64,000 nt of DNA. Origin: Synergistaceae bacterium (GTDB taxonomy: Bacteria > Synergistota > Synergistia > Synergistales > Aminobacteriaceae). Shown piece after piece: positions 9,045-17,997 of the stretch. The position numbers were made by a program, and so were the translations under genes. Position 1 is the first letter of the stretch, and each line of letters starts with the position of its first letter. The stretch lies in assembly GCA_018436595.1 (NCBI GenBank), contig JAHDLC010000038.1:1-64000 (forward strand), in the 5' to 3' direction. The notes under the pieces were generated by a model that saw only the letters and a list, made by a program, of their open reading frames with translations, had not been told where the DNA came from and ran no database searches.

Positions 9045-10134
9045 CACGCGAACCAATCAATACTGCCCCGACTACCTGACGACGCCGGGCGAGGTGCTTC
9101 TGGAATATCTGGAAGATCTCGGCATGACGCAGGCCGAACTCGCCGACAGAACGGGGCTTGCGAAAAAGACAGTCAACGAAATTGTGAAGGGGAAGTCGCA
9201 GATCACTCCCGAAACCGCGCGGAAGCTGGAGAAGGTTCTGGGTCGCCCCGCGCATTTCTGGAGCAACCTTGAACGCCAGTATCAGGATGACAAGGCCCGC
9301 CTCGCCGAACGAGAGCGGATGGAGTCCGGCATAGCGTGGCTGAAGAGGTTTTTCGTCAAAAAAATGACCGATCTCGGATGGCTCCCCAAGCACAAGGACA
9401 AGACGGATCAGGTGGAGTCGCTTCTGCGCTTCTTCGGAATCGCCTCCCCCGATCAATGGGAGACCGTGTACCGCGGATACCAGGTCTCCTACCGGCAGAC
9501 GAAGAGCTTCGCGTTTTCCGAAGAGTCTCTTTCCGCATGGCTGCGGAGAGGGGAGATTCTCGCGCAGGGCGTCTCCTGCGCTCCCTTCGACCGCGCTCGT
9601 TTTCAGGAGGTGCTGGAGGATATCCGCGGCCTGACGCGAGAGCAGCCGGAAAACTTCGTACCGCGCCTGAAAGAGCTGTGCTCTTCCGCCGGAGTCGTCG
9701 TGCTCTTCGTGCCGGAGCTGCCGAAGTGCGGCGTCTACGGCGCCACGCGCTGGATCGGCGACAATCCCGTCATTCAGCTCAGCCTCCGCTACAAGAGCAA
9801 CGATCACCTCTGGTTCACCTTCTTCCACGAGGTCGGGCACATCCTCAAGCACGGCCGTAGAGACGTGTTCATCGAATTCAAGGGGATTGACAGAGAAAAG
9901 GAAGAGGAAGAAGCGGACGTTTTCGCGTGCGATAAGCTCATTCCTCCGGCAGCATTGAAGGCGTTCCTTCAGAGGAAGGCTTTCACGCGCGCTGACCTCG
10001 TAGGCTTCGCCGATGAGATCGGCATCGCCCCCGGCATTCTCCTCGGACGCCTGCAGCACGACGGGATTTTGCCATTCACACACTATCTCAACAGCGAGCT
10101 GAAGCTCTTTTACGAGTGGGGGGAAGGGGCGTGA
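9037..10134 (+). CDS. higA: HigA-type antitoxin: XRE helix-turn-helix plus ImmA/IrrE metallopeptidase
   Basis: About 365 aa in two parts. Residues 10-80 are a HigA-like XRE domain (TPGEVLLEYLEDLGMTQAELADRTGLAKKTVNEIV). The C-terminal half has the ImmA/IrrE zinc-peptidase motif HEVGHILKH followed by EEEEADVFACDKLIPP. Short HigA proteins lack the peptidase; this extended class is common in plasmid and chromosomal modules. It likely neutralises the upstream toxin and represses the operon through the dyad at 8651-8669. Whether the peptidase cleaves the antitoxin itself or another repressor is not visible. Confidence 0.85.
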   Translation: MSSTRTNQYCPDYLTTPGEVLLEYLEDLGMTQAELADRTGLAKKTVNEIVKGKSQITPETARKLEKVLGRPAHFWSNLERQYQDDKARLAERERMESGIAWLKRFFVKKMTDLGWLPKHKDKTDQVESLLRFFGIASPDQWETVYRGYQVSYRQTKSFAFSEESLSAWLRRGEILAQGVSCAPFDRARFQEVLEDIRGLTREQPENFVPRLKELCSSAGVVVLFVPELPKCGVYGATRWIGDNPVIQLSLRYKSNDHLWFTFFHEVGHILKHGRRDVFIEFKGIDREKEEEEADVFACDKLIPPAALKAFLQRKAFTRADLVGFADEIGIAPGILLGRLQHDGILPFTHYLNSELKLFYEWGEGA

Positions 10135-10274
10135 GGACTCCATCTCCAGCAAAAGGAGGCGGTTTTGTGAGGTGGTTGGAATGGGGTTGATTGGGTGGTT
10201 TCGTCAATGCAAATTTGATCACCAAAGCGCTTAATTTGGATGGCCTAAGCTTTTTTCATGTTTGAAACATTTTC

Positions 10275-10481
10275 TTGACTCCGCGAAGAAGTTTTGATCG
10301 TAAATTCCACCAAAAAACAAATTTTGTGGTAATCAAATCAGAGATCGACAGAAAAATCGCTGAAGCAGTCGGACGTCCTTTGGGTGAAAGATCGGAATTC
10401 ACACGGATCGAATTAGACGCCATAGATCAATGTTTCTCCGAACTGTCCAAAGCCGCCCAACAAGAGGTATTCGATGCCTAG
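10275..10481 (+). CDS. small hypothetical protein
   Basis: Up to 68 aa, unrecognised. The region is noticeably AT-richer than its neighbours. The coding-like part is EIDRKIAEAVGRPLGERSEFTRIELDAIDQCFSE and onward, so a start at GTG 10326 is equally possible; no clear Shine-Dalgarno supports either. TTGACT at 10275 could instead be a -35 box. It overlaps the next ORF by eight bases, suggesting a small two-gene unit acquired together. Confidence 0.4.
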   Translation: MTPRRSFDRKFHQKTNFVVIKSEIDRKIAEAVGRPLGERSEFTRIELDAIDQCFSELSKAAQQEVFDA

Positions 10482-10713
10482 ACCTAAGTCTATTCTTCAA
10501 AAAGTAGAGGTCGATAGAGCTCAACGAGCACACAATTGCCAGCATAATGCAGCACATCGTATTCAATGCGGTGAACAACGCTTGAAGGTAAGAAATGGCA
10601 GATCACCAGAGCATTACTGCGTTGCCTGTGCTCTCCAAAATATTGAAAGAGATATTGAGAAACTGCAAGCGTTGGCTGAGGAGCTACGAGGGATGTCCCA
10701 CTATCAGCCATGA
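10474..10713 (+). CDS. small Cys/His-rich hypothetical protein
   Basis: About 79 aa, no family recognised. It has a possible zinc-binding set (HNCQHNAAHRIQC followed by HYCVAC) and a C-terminal amphipathic helix (ALQNIERDIEKLQALAEEL). AGAGG lies about six bases before ATG 10474, and the gene overlaps the preceding small ORF. AT-rich composition and position next to a toxin-antitoxin module suggest transferred DNA. Confidence 0.5.
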   Translation: MPRPKSILQKVEVDRAQRAHNCQHNAAHRIQCGEQRLKVRNGRSPEHYCVACALQNIERDIEKLQALAEELRGMSHYQP

Positions 10714-10742
10714 ATCTGATCTCGGGATGATATGCCAGCATC

Positions 10743-13016
10743 TCACTCCCCGAAGGAAAATCCTTCGGCAAAGACTTCCCGGCAGGCGTCGACCACAACC
10801 CCGTCAAACAGCCGGTCCCTGCCTTCCTCCACGAAGCGGAGGGCGGCTTCCACGCCAAGGGACGGGCGGTATGGACGGTGGGAGGCCATGGCCTCTACCG
10901 TGTCGGCCACGGCGAGTATCTTTGCTTCCAGAAGGATCTCTCCGTTTTTCAGCCCCCTGGGATATCCGCTGCCATCAATCCGTTCGTGGTGCTGGTGGAC
11001 TATTTCCGCTATACGCCATGGGAAATCCACTTTTTTGAGGATCTGGTATCCTTCTTCGGAGTGCGTCCTGACCAAGGCCATTTCAACGTCGTGAAGCACT
11101 CCCGGCTTGCTGAGAATTTCCGACGGAACGCTGATCTTTCCGACATCGTGGATAGCCGCCGCCAGGGAAATGCCTCTGCCGGTCTCCTCGCCAAGGCACA
11201 TGTGCCGGGCGATTTCGGCAGAGAGAATGGCCGTCCTCCGCTGGTGTCCTGCGGTATAGGGATCCCTGCTTTCCACAGTCTGGGCAAGGACGTCTATGGT
11301 CTGGGAAAAAGCGGTATGCAATCTCTCGATGTTGGCCAGCAGTTGTTTCTCCTTTTCCTTTATCGCCGTGAGATCCCGGAAAAAAAGGTAAAAGCCTTTC
11401 CCCTGGTCAGAGGCGTCCGGAAGGGGGAGGGCGAGGACGGAAAGGTACAGCTTTGTTCCCCCCTTCGTGATGAACCAGCCTTCCTCCACCGACGATTCTC
11501 CCAGAAAGGCCTTTTTCAGCACTTCTGCCAGCGAGGCCGAACCCCGGCCGTGGGAGAAGAAACCTTCCGTGAGAGGTTTGTTCACTATTTCCTCCGCCGT
11601 GAGGCCGGTCAGATTGCAGAATGCCTCATTGACCTGATGGGCCGTGATTCCGTCCCAGCTTGCAAGGAGACCCTCGGGGGAATTTTCGAAAAGGGCGAGG
11701 GCCTTTGCTTTCTCTATCTCACCATCGCGCTTCACTTTTTTCAGTTCAGTGATATCCCACCCCACGCACTGGATTTCCTTCACTTTTCCCGACTCGTCAA
11801 AAAAAGCCGTGTCGTTCCACAGCTGCCACTTTTCGGTTCCGTCAGGCATAACCGTACTGTTTTCAAAAAGCCGCGTGGGGGATTCGGGGGTCAGGCCGGA
11901 ATAGGCCTTGACAAGGTAGGAGACATCTTTGTTTCTCACTTCACCGAGGTTTCTCCCGATGAAATCCTCCGGTTGTCCGCCGATATATCGGGCGTAGGCG
12001 GGATTGCAGAAGCTGATGGTACAATCGGGCAGAAAACGGACGATGAGCTCTGACTGGGTCTCCACAATGCTCTGGTACCTGTTTTTCGTTGCCCGCAGTT
12101 CCTCTTCGGAGCGGATCAGCTCGAGAGTTTTTCCCATGACCTTTGAAATGCTGAAAAGCATGGGGTATTCCTGTTCCGGGTCGGAACTTTTCGCGGGAAT
12201 GTTGTCCAGCCCGACGAAACCGATAACCCGGTTCTCCGCCTCAACGGGGAAGACAACTACAGAACGGATTCCCTGGGAAAGAAGGAGGTCTCGTTCTGTC
12301 TGGGCTTCCGCGGGGAGAGAGAGTACATCGTTGATGCAAAATGGACCTTTCTGAAGCTGTTTGGTCCACCACGGAAAAACATCCTGCCGGATGTTCCGGA
12401 GGATGTGCTGCTGGGGAACAATCCCCGGGGCGCACCATTCGTTCGTATTGTCCATCAGGTTGTCCCGGTACAGGAAGAGATACGCCCTGTCCACGCCCTT
12501 TTCATTTCCTATAATGGATAGGGCATTATCGGTTACCCTGTGAAAATCTTCCTGCTTCCGGCAGAAGGCGTAGTCGGAGATGATCTGCGAGGCGACCTTT
12601 TCCCTCCTCAGACTCCCGGCAAGCATTTCATTTGCCTGCACCCGGTCGGTGACGTCCCTGCCGAAACCATGTACCATGGCTGTTTCCCCTTCCGGTGCGA
12701 ATTGCCCGCGGATGCTCCAGAGGTAATACCGCTTCTCGTCCGGAGGCAGCATGACGGTAATCCGAAAGGATTCCGAGGGATTTTCCGGGGCCAGGAGCGT
12801 CATTTTTTCCAAAAAGGTTTCCGCCCCTTTTTCCGGAAGAAAACGGTCCAGGTGACGTCCCGGAATCAGTCCTTTTTCCGTTTGAAAAAGTCTGCAGAAC
12901 GTATCGTTGGCGAAGGTGAGGGTACCGTCGGTCAGGAGTCGGCAAACGAGGTCCGGGCTCGACTCGACCATTTCCTTATACAAAACGCTTTCAAAATCAC
13001 TGGTATTATCTGGCAT
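10743..13016 (-). CDS. PAS/GAF sensor with HD-GYP cyclic-di-GMP phosphodiesterase
   Basis: About 757 aa. In order: a PAS domain (VESSPDLVCRLLTDG), a GAF-like domain with SVVVFPVEAENRVIGFVGLDN, a second PAS (QSIVETQSELIVRFLP), a third PAS (LFENSPEGLLASW), then an HD-GYP domain with HDVGKIS and HHERIDGSGYPRGL. HD-GYP domains hydrolyse cyclic di-GMP, often lowering it to favour motility. No membrane span is seen, so sensing is cytoplasmic. ATG 13016 (MPDNTSDF) follows GGGGGACAA; the frame extends 39 codons upstream without support. It lies downstream of mcp-cheW but a strong terminator separates them, so it probably has its own promoter. Confidence 0.9.
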   Translation of the reverse strand: MPDNTSDFESVLYKEMVESSPDLVCRLLTDGTLTFANDTFCRLFQTEKGLIPGRHLDRFLPEKGAETFLEKMTLLAPENPSESFRITVMLPPDEKRYYLWSIRGQFAPEGETAMVHGFGRDVTDRVQANEMLAGSLRREKVASQIISDYAFCRKQEDFHRVTDNALSIIGNEKGVDRAYLFLYRDNLMDNTNEWCAPGIVPQQHILRNIRQDVFPWWTKQLQKGPFCINDVLSLPAEAQTERDLLLSQGIRSVVVFPVEAENRVIGFVGLDNIPAKSSDPEQEYPMLFSISKVMGKTLELIRSEEELRATKNRYQSIVETQSELIVRFLPDCTISFCNPAYARYIGGQPEDFIGRNLGEVRNKDVSYLVKAYSGLTPESPTRLFENSTVMPDGTEKWQLWNDTAFFDESGKVKEIQCVGWDITELKKVKRDGEIEKAKALALFENSPEGLLASWDGITAHQVNEAFCNLTGLTAEEIVNKPLTEGFFSHGRGSASLAEVLKKAFLGESSVEEGWFITKGGTKLYLSVLALPLPDASDQGKGFYLFFRDLTAIKEKEKQLLANIERLHTAFSQTIDVLAQTVESRDPYTAGHQRRTAILSAEIARHMCLGEETGRGISLAAAIHDVGKISVPSEILSKPGVLHDVEMALVRTHSEEGYQILKKVDFPWRIAEIVHQHHERIDGSGYPRGLKNGEILLEAKILAVADTVEAMASHRPYRPSLGVEAALRFVEEGRDRLFDGVVVDACREVFAEGFSFGE

Positions 13017-13119
13017 GTTATTGTCCCCCGGATCAGGTCCTGGTGTTTCTTTTCTCTTGAAAAATGAAATTCCGGCAGGTTTCTCTTTGCTGACTCGCCT
13101 GATAAATATACATAAAAGC

Positions 13120-13163
13120 AAAAGGTGAGGCAAGGAAAAAAACTTTTCCCTGCCTCGCCTTTT
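13120..13163 (-). terminator. strong intrinsic terminator after cheW
   Basis: A near-perfect stem of about 20 bp with arms around AAAAGGTGAGGCAAGGAAAA and its wobble-paired complement, followed on the minus strand by a T-rich tract. The symmetrical T-runs could also stop plus-strand transcription. Confidence 0.8.
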
Positions 13164-13172
13164 CGGGTGTGC

Positions 13173-13625
13173 CTATTCTTGAGCGGTGTGACCGGAAAGC
13201 TCAAAAACTCTGTTCAGCTCGAGGACGATGATGAGCCGGTCGTCCACTTTCGCGATCCCCTCGATGAAGTCGGTTGAAATGCCGCCCGACATGATAGATG
13301 GCGTGGAGTCGATGGATTCATCCGGTACTCGAAGGATTTCGGAAACACCGTCAACCAGGATGCCGATGTCCTGACCTTCCATGTTCACCACGATGATGCG
13401 TTTCAGCGACTCTTCCGAATTTCCATTTTCCGTTATGCGGAACCTTGTGTTCAGGTCCACGATGGGTACGATCTGCCCCCTCAGGTTCACTATCCCCATG
13501 ACGTATTCCAGGGCCTGGGGGATTGCGGTGACGTTCTGGAGCCGGACGATTTCCCGGACCCGGGAGATCTCGATGCCGAACTCTTCCTTTCCCAGGGCGA
13601 AGACGACAAGCTGTCGTTCCTGCAT
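13173..13625 (-). CDS. cheW: chemotaxis coupling protein CheW
   Basis: About 150 aa, the usual CheW length. QLVVFALGKEEFGIEISRVREIVR opens the first beta-barrel, MGIVNLRGQIVPIVDLNTRF is the conserved receptor/kinase-contact strand, and GILVDGVSEILR follows. It links chemoreceptors to CheA. ATG 13625 gives the family N-terminus; the frame runs on upstream inside the mcp gene and is not used. It sits 10 bases after the MCP gene, so the receptor is co-transcribed with its coupler; no cheA is in the window. Confidence 0.92.
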   Translation of the reverse strand: MQERQLVVFALGKEEFGIEISRVREIVRLQNVTAIPQALEYVMGIVNLRGQIVPIVDLNTRFRITENGNSEESLKRIIVVNMEGQDIGILVDGVSEILRVPDESIDSTPSIMSGGISTDFIEGIAKVDDRLIIVLELNRVFELSGHTAQE

Positions 13626-13635
13626 GATCCCGGAC

Positions 13636-15429
13636 CTATCTTTTCTTGGCGCGGAACTTTTTCTCAGCGGATGTGCCGGGAAGGGAGGGAACAAGCCCCC
13701 GGTTTTCCGTTCCGCCGTCGAACCGGAAGTACCCCACCAGTTTCCGGAGTTCCGCCGACAGGTTCGCAAGTTCTTCGGACCCCTGGGCCACCCGTTCGGC
13801 AGACGCGGCGACCTCGGCCATCTGGCCCCGTACCATGTCCGACGAGGATGCGGCCCCACTGACCCTGGAGGCGATATTCTGCACCGCCCCGGCGATCTCC
13901 TCGCTGGACGCCGCCTGCTCCTCGGAGACAGCCGCAAGATCCTGGGTCGAGGACGAAATTCTTGACAGGGCGTCCATCATTCGGCCAATCGTCGTTCTTG
14001 TCTCCTCTGCAAGGGTGCTCGACTCGACGGAGTCCTTCGCGTTCCCTTCAGAAGAAGTCATCACGCTGTCCAGGTCCTTGGTTATCCCTGAGGCAAGTTC
14101 GGCGATCTTCTTCGCCGCCTCGTTGCTCTCTTCGGCGAGCTTCCGGACTTCCTCCGCCACAACGGCGAAGCCCCTTCCGGCCTCACCGGCCCGGGCCGCC
14201 TCGATGGCGGCGTTGAGGGCCAGCAGGTTGGTCTGGTCGGCGATGCCGCCGATCTGTGACACGAAGCTCTGGATCTCCCGGGCACGGTCTCCAAGGCTCC
14301 GTACTTCCTGGGCCGATCTGCCGGCGTCCTCCGCGACCTTCGAGATGCTTTTTACAACCTTGTCGACTGCTTTCGTCCCCTCTTCTCCGGCGACTCTTGC
14401 CTGCTCCACTTCGGTGGCCATCTCGGTGCTCTTCTGGGCGGAAGACTGGGCACCGCTGGCCACTTCCTCCACTGAGGCGTTGATTTCCTCGGAAGCGGCG
14501 GCGAGGTTCTCCATCTGGGAGGAAACGTCGTCGATGCCGGCCCGGGATTCCTCAACCCCGGCGTTGGACTCCTCGGCGAGGGCGGAAAACTCCTCGGAAT
14601 TGCTCCCCAGCCGCTCGGCAGCGGCGGCGATGGCTTTCATGGAATCTCTGAGCCTTTCAGCCATTTCTTGGAGAGCAGCGCCCATGCGGCCGATTTCGTC
14701 TTTTGTAACGGCTTCGAAGTTCACAGTGAGGTCGCCGGAGGCGAATCGCTCAACTCCTGACCGGAGGCGGTTGAGGGGACCGGCAATCCTGGAGGCTATG
14801 AGGAGGCCCAAAAGCACGGCGAGAATCACCGCTGCAAAGGAAATCCCAATTATTGTGCGGATTGTGTTCCTGGAATTCGTGTTGTTCTCCTGATAGGTCT
14901 TCAGAGCCGTTTCACGGTTGAATTCTCCCAGAGTCCGCATTTCAGCCTGGTACGTGTTGAAAACCGAAAGGGCACTTGTCTTGACGAGTTCGAAGGCTTC
15001 GGCATTCTTGTTCGCCGTGGCGAGTTCGGTGGCCTGTGCAAGAATGATCCTGTACTGCGCTAATGATTTCTTTGCTTTGGAAAGGTGTTCTTTTTCGTAA
15101 TCAGTGAGGTCCGTCTTTTCGTATTCGGCGAGATTGCGGTCCACCGTGTCTCTGCGCCGCTGGTTATCGTCGAGCAGCGGCTTGTATTCCTTTTCGTCAG
15201 TGTTGAGAATGAGAGCAAAAAGATTCGCCTGAATTGCCCTGCCGTGGACGAGGCTGTCGAAGATGAGTCCGACGGGAATGAGCAGGTCGGAATACATGCT
15301 TTCCATCGCCTCATCGGCCTTCGTGGCCGAGTTGTACCCGAGGAATCCCACCCCTGACAGCAGTGCTGCCATAATCAAAACAAGCGCAAGAATTTTCCCC
15401 TTGGTGTTCATGTTGCTGAACGTCTTCAC
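13636..15429 (-). CDS. methyl-accepting chemotaxis protein
   Basis: About 597 aa. TM1 is residues 13-30 ([20 protein letters not shown]). A periplasmic four-helix-bundle (4HB_MCP) ligand domain spans about 35-185, TM2 about 190-212 ([18 protein letters not shown]), then a HAMP domain, then the methyl-accepting coiled coil with hairpin tip [44 protein letters not shown] 15429 is chosen because GGGGGAAG lies about six bases upstream; ATG 15411 is the alternative. Co-transcribed with cheW. The ligand is unknown. Confidence 0.92.
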   Translation of the reverse strand: MKTFSNMNTKGKILALVLIMAALLSGVGFLGYNSATKADEAMESMYSDLLIPVGLIFDSLVHGRAIQANLFALILNTDEKEYKPLLDDNQRRRDTVDRNLAEYEKTDLTDYEKEHLSKAKKSLAQYRIILAQATELATANKNAEAFELVKTSALSVFNTYQAEMRTLGEFNRETALKTYQENNTNSRNTIRTIIGISFAAVILAVLLGLLIASRIAGPLNRLRSGVERFASGDLTVNFEAVTKDEIGRMGAALQEMAERLRDSMKAIAAAAERLGSNSEEFSALAEESNAGVEESRAGIDDVSSQMENLAAASEEINASVEEVASGAQSSAQKSTEMATEVEQARVAGEEGTKAVDKVVKSISKVAEDAGRSAQEVRSLGDRAREIQSFVSQIGGIADQTNLLALNAAIEAARAGEAGRGFAVVAEEVRKLAEESNEAAKKIAELASGITKDLDSVMTSSEGNAKDSVESSTLAEETRTTIGRMMDALSRISSSTQDLAAVSEEQAASSEEIAGAVQNIASRVSGAASSSDMVRGQMAEVAASAERVAQGSEELANLSAELRKLVGYFRFDGGTENRGLVPSLPGTSAEKKFRAKKR

Positions 15430-16221
15430 TTAAACTTCCCCCTTGATGTTTTATGTGCGGCCAGGCAGCCACAGTCGTAACGCCGCTGTTCTGCCCCTTC
15501 CCGGAGAAGATCGGGGAAGGAGAAGATAAAACGGTACTTCACCACCATTATGCTTTGGATAGAGCTTGATAAGGCGTGAGAGAACGGAAAGAGATCCTTG
15601 CGACAAATGCTGGAAAGACGTATTCCTTCAAAGGTGAAAGTACAACCTCTCAGCAAAAACAATAACTACATGATCACATCCAATCGCGGACGAGTCAAAA
15701 TTCCACGAAGGAGAATAATGCGGTAAAATGGAAGTTATCTCGCGAAAACGACTGTTTTCGTTAATTAGCATACTTTTATATATTAGTATTAACAATACTT
15801 GCAAATGGCATGAATAGTTAGAATCCGGTCCTTTGGGATTGGCTGAAATGAGCGAAAAGTCCCTGTGTTTATGGGAAATTACTGGGAAAATCCCAAAAAG
15901 CATGTCGGCTCTGGAATGGAAATTAACGGCAGGGGGGAGGGAGCGGTTTTCCTGGGAGCTTCCTTCGGAATGACAGCAATGATCGGGTTATCTGGATGAA
16001 AAGAGCGGAATTTCGGGGGATGAGGAATCCGGGATATAACGTGACTGAAAGTGAAGCGGGCAGATGATGCCTACCGGCGGGATTTTTCGTAGAGAACCAG
16101 GGGCAGGGGAAGTGATCCCCTGCCCTCCGGACCTGCAGGATTGACGGTTATCGGCTGACCCTTTCGGGATGCCTGGAACGATCCTGTCCTTCCTCAAAAC
16201 GGTCTGCCCGAACGGAAATTA
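15430..16221. other. 790-base AT-rich intergenic region
   Basis: No supported gene. Two short minus-strand frames (15426-15662 and 15628-15903) lack family resemblance, good starts and coding composition. The region is AT-richer than the surroundings and must hold the mcp-cheW promoter, possibly for an alternative flagellar-type sigma factor, but I could not fix boxes with confidence. Confidence 0.45.
16101..16125 (-). terminator. G+C-rich hairpin downstream of the TrkA gene
   Basis: GGGCAGGGGA (16101-16110) and TCCCCTGCCC (16116-16125) form a perfect 10-bp stem with a five-base loop about 100 bases beyond the TrkA stop. No T-run follows directly, so it is a weak or factor-assisted terminator. 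Confidence 0.45.
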
Positions 16222-16881
16222 TTATTCTTCCACCCACTTTGTCAGGTCTTCCCTCTGACCGGCGACGAGGATCATATCCCCGGCCTCGATGGTGGTCTCC
16301 GCCCTGGGGATGAACCGTTTCCCCCCGCGGTTTATGGTAAGAACCACTGCATTGAACCGCACGCGAAAATCGAGTTCTGCGAGGGTCTTGCCCAGCATTT
16401 CGGGGATGGGGCGGATTTCGCCCACGTAGAAGAGCGATCCGGGGACCTGGGCGAAGTGGGACATCCACGGGTGGACAAGCAATTGTGCCAGCCGTTCTCC
16501 CATGTCCCGCTCGGGAAAGATGACCCGATTGGCTCCCACCCTGGCGAGAACCCGGGCATGAATGTCGTTTTCCGCCCGGGCGATGACGTAGGGAACACCG
16601 AGATCCTTCAGGATGGTGGTGGCAAGGATGCTGGCCTCGACGCTTTCTCCTATGGCGACCACGGCGATGTCGGCTTCCTTGGCGCCGCATTTGGCAAGAG
16701 CGTCGGCGTCGGTTGCGTCAGCCTGCACGCACAGCTCAACGAGACCGGCGGTTTCCTCGACGCATTCAATATCGGTGTCCACCGCTATGACCTGGTTGTG
16801 GAACTCTGAGAGCGTTTTGCACAAAGATTGACCGAACCGGCCCAAACCGACGACCAGCACCACTTTTTCTTCTTTTTTCAT
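16222..16881 (-). CDS. TrkA/KtrA-type potassium-uptake regulator
   Basis: About 219 aa. The N-terminal RCK/Rossmann domain has VVLVVGLGRFGQSL as dinucleotide-binding loop and VIAVDTD as the acidic end of strand 2. The C-terminal TrkA-C domain starts near residue 140. Such proteins gate a membrane K+ channel (KtrB/TrkH) on binding ATP/NADH or c-di-AMP. No partner channel is in the window. The second of two ATGs (16881) is best spaced from GGAGG; 16887 is the alternative. It follows a KdpDE-like pair and a small ORF on the same strand, consistent with K+ homeostasis. Confidence 0.88.
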   Translation of the reverse strand: MKKEEKVVLVVGLGRFGQSLCKTLSEFHNQVIAVDTDIECVEETAGLVELCVQADATDADALAKCGAKEADIAVVAIGESVEASILATTILKDLGVPYVIARAENDIHARVLARVGANRVIFPERDMGERLAQLLVHPWMSHFAQVPGSLFYVGEIRPIPEMLGKTLAELDFRVRFNAVVLTINRGGKRFIPRAETTIEAGDMILVAGQREDLTKWVEE

Positions 16882-16973
16882 GTTCATTCCTCCAGGGAGT
16901 CGAGTGAGAAGATACCGGCTCGCCCATCCTGCGGGAGATGGCCGGATTCAGGCGCCGCTTCGGCCGTTGGGCT

Positions 16974-17156
16974 TCAGTGGGTTTTGACCCACCGCTCGGC
17001 CTCGCTCGGAGACAAATCCCCATCCCCGGCGAAGACTATGACATCGTCGTCTTTATACAGAACGACGGAATGATCCGAGAAAAACAGGCGAAGGCAGCCG
17101 TTTTCATCGAAGGAGAAAGAGCAGTGCTTTTCGGCAAGATCACCAAGACACAGCAT
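16974..17156 (-). CDS. small hypothetical protein
   Basis: About 60 aa, no family recognised. The sequence has balanced, coding-like composition (FSFDENGCLRLFFSDHSVVL, VIVFAGDGDLSPSEAERW) with no membrane span. GGAAGGAG lies about nine bases before ATG 17156; ATG 17165 is the alternative. It sits between kdpE-like and trkA-like genes on the same strand, so it is probably part of that transcript. Confidence 0.45.
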   Translation of the reverse strand: MLCLGDLAEKHCSFSFDENGCLRLFFSDHSVVLYKDDDVIVFAGDGDLSPSEAERWVKTH

Positions 17157-17298
17157 CCTTCCCATCTCCTTCCTTTCACGATTTCCCGCCGTATTTTTCC
17201 GGCATGGCGGGATTCACCCGGTACAGACTACCAGAGGGTAAATTAAGACACCGTCAAGAAAGAAGCCGCAGGCGTAAATTTTTAATAAAGAAAGGGGA

Positions 17299-17997
17299 TC
17301 ACTGGGAGGAAAAGCGGAATCCCACTCCTGGTTCCGTATGGATGTACCGCGGAAGGGAGGGATCCGGTTCGATCTTTTTCCTGAGGTTGCTCACGTGGAC
17401 GCGAAGAAGGGATGGGTCCCGTTCTTCCCTGTCGTCCCAGATTCTTTCGCTCAGCATGCGGTAGGTTACCACGCAGTCGATGTTCTGCGCGAGGAGGGAT
17501 AGAATCTCGAATTCCGTCCTCGTAAGGGAAATTTCCTGTTCCTTCCGCAGGAGCTGTCGTTTTGCCAGGTTGATGGTCAGGTCGCCTGCAACGATCTCCG
17601 GAGGCTGGATAATCCTCGATTCCGCCCGACGGAGAATGGCCCGTATCCTGGCGAGCAGCTCCCCCGCCTGGAAAGGTTTCGTGAGATAGTCATCGGCCCC
17701 CAGGTCAAGGGCCTGCACCTTGTCGCTCTCGTTCCCCCTGACTGAGAGGATCAGGATGGGGGAGTTCATCCAGGTGCGCAGTTCCCGGCAGACATCAAGG
17801 CCGTCCATATCGGGAAGGGAGAGGTCGAGGATGACGAGTTCCGGGTTGGTCTCGATGGCCTTTTCGATCCCTTCGGCGCCGCCGGAGGCAAGGGTTACGT
17901 CGTACTTCCGCAGGGACAGAATGGACTGGAGTGCCCTCCTGATGGATTCTTCGTCGTCGATGACCAGTATTCTGATGCTTCTCTCCGGGGAACTCAT
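17299..17997 (-). CDS. kdpE: KdpE-like OmpR-family response regulator
   Basis: About 232 aa. The receiver domain carries IDDEES (acidic pocket), VILDLSLPDMDGL (phosphoacceptor Asp) and LTKPFQ (Lys). The winged-helix DNA-binding domain ends RVHVSNLRKKIEPD...YIHTEPGVGFRF, close to KdpE. It overlaps the histidine kinase gene by four bases. In the family KdpE activates potassium-uptake genes; no kdpFABC is visible here, so the regulon may instead be the nearby TrkA gene. Confidence 0.85.
   Translation of the reverse strand: MSSPERSIRILVIDDEESIRRALQSILSLRKYDVTLASGGAEGIEKAIETNPELVILDLSLPDMDGLDVCRELRTWMNSPILILSVRGNESDKVQALDLGADDYLTKPFQAGELLARIRAILRRAESRIIQPPEIVAGDLTINLAKRQLLRKEQEISLTRTEFEILSLLAQNIDCVVTYRMLSERIWDDREERDPSLLRVHVSNLRKKIEPDPSLPRYIHTEPGVGFRFSSQ

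Noticed and set aside
15426-15903. two short minus ORFs in the gap before mcp
   Set aside because: AT-rich, low-complexity hydrophobic frames with poor starts; the first merely reads through the mcp ribosome site.
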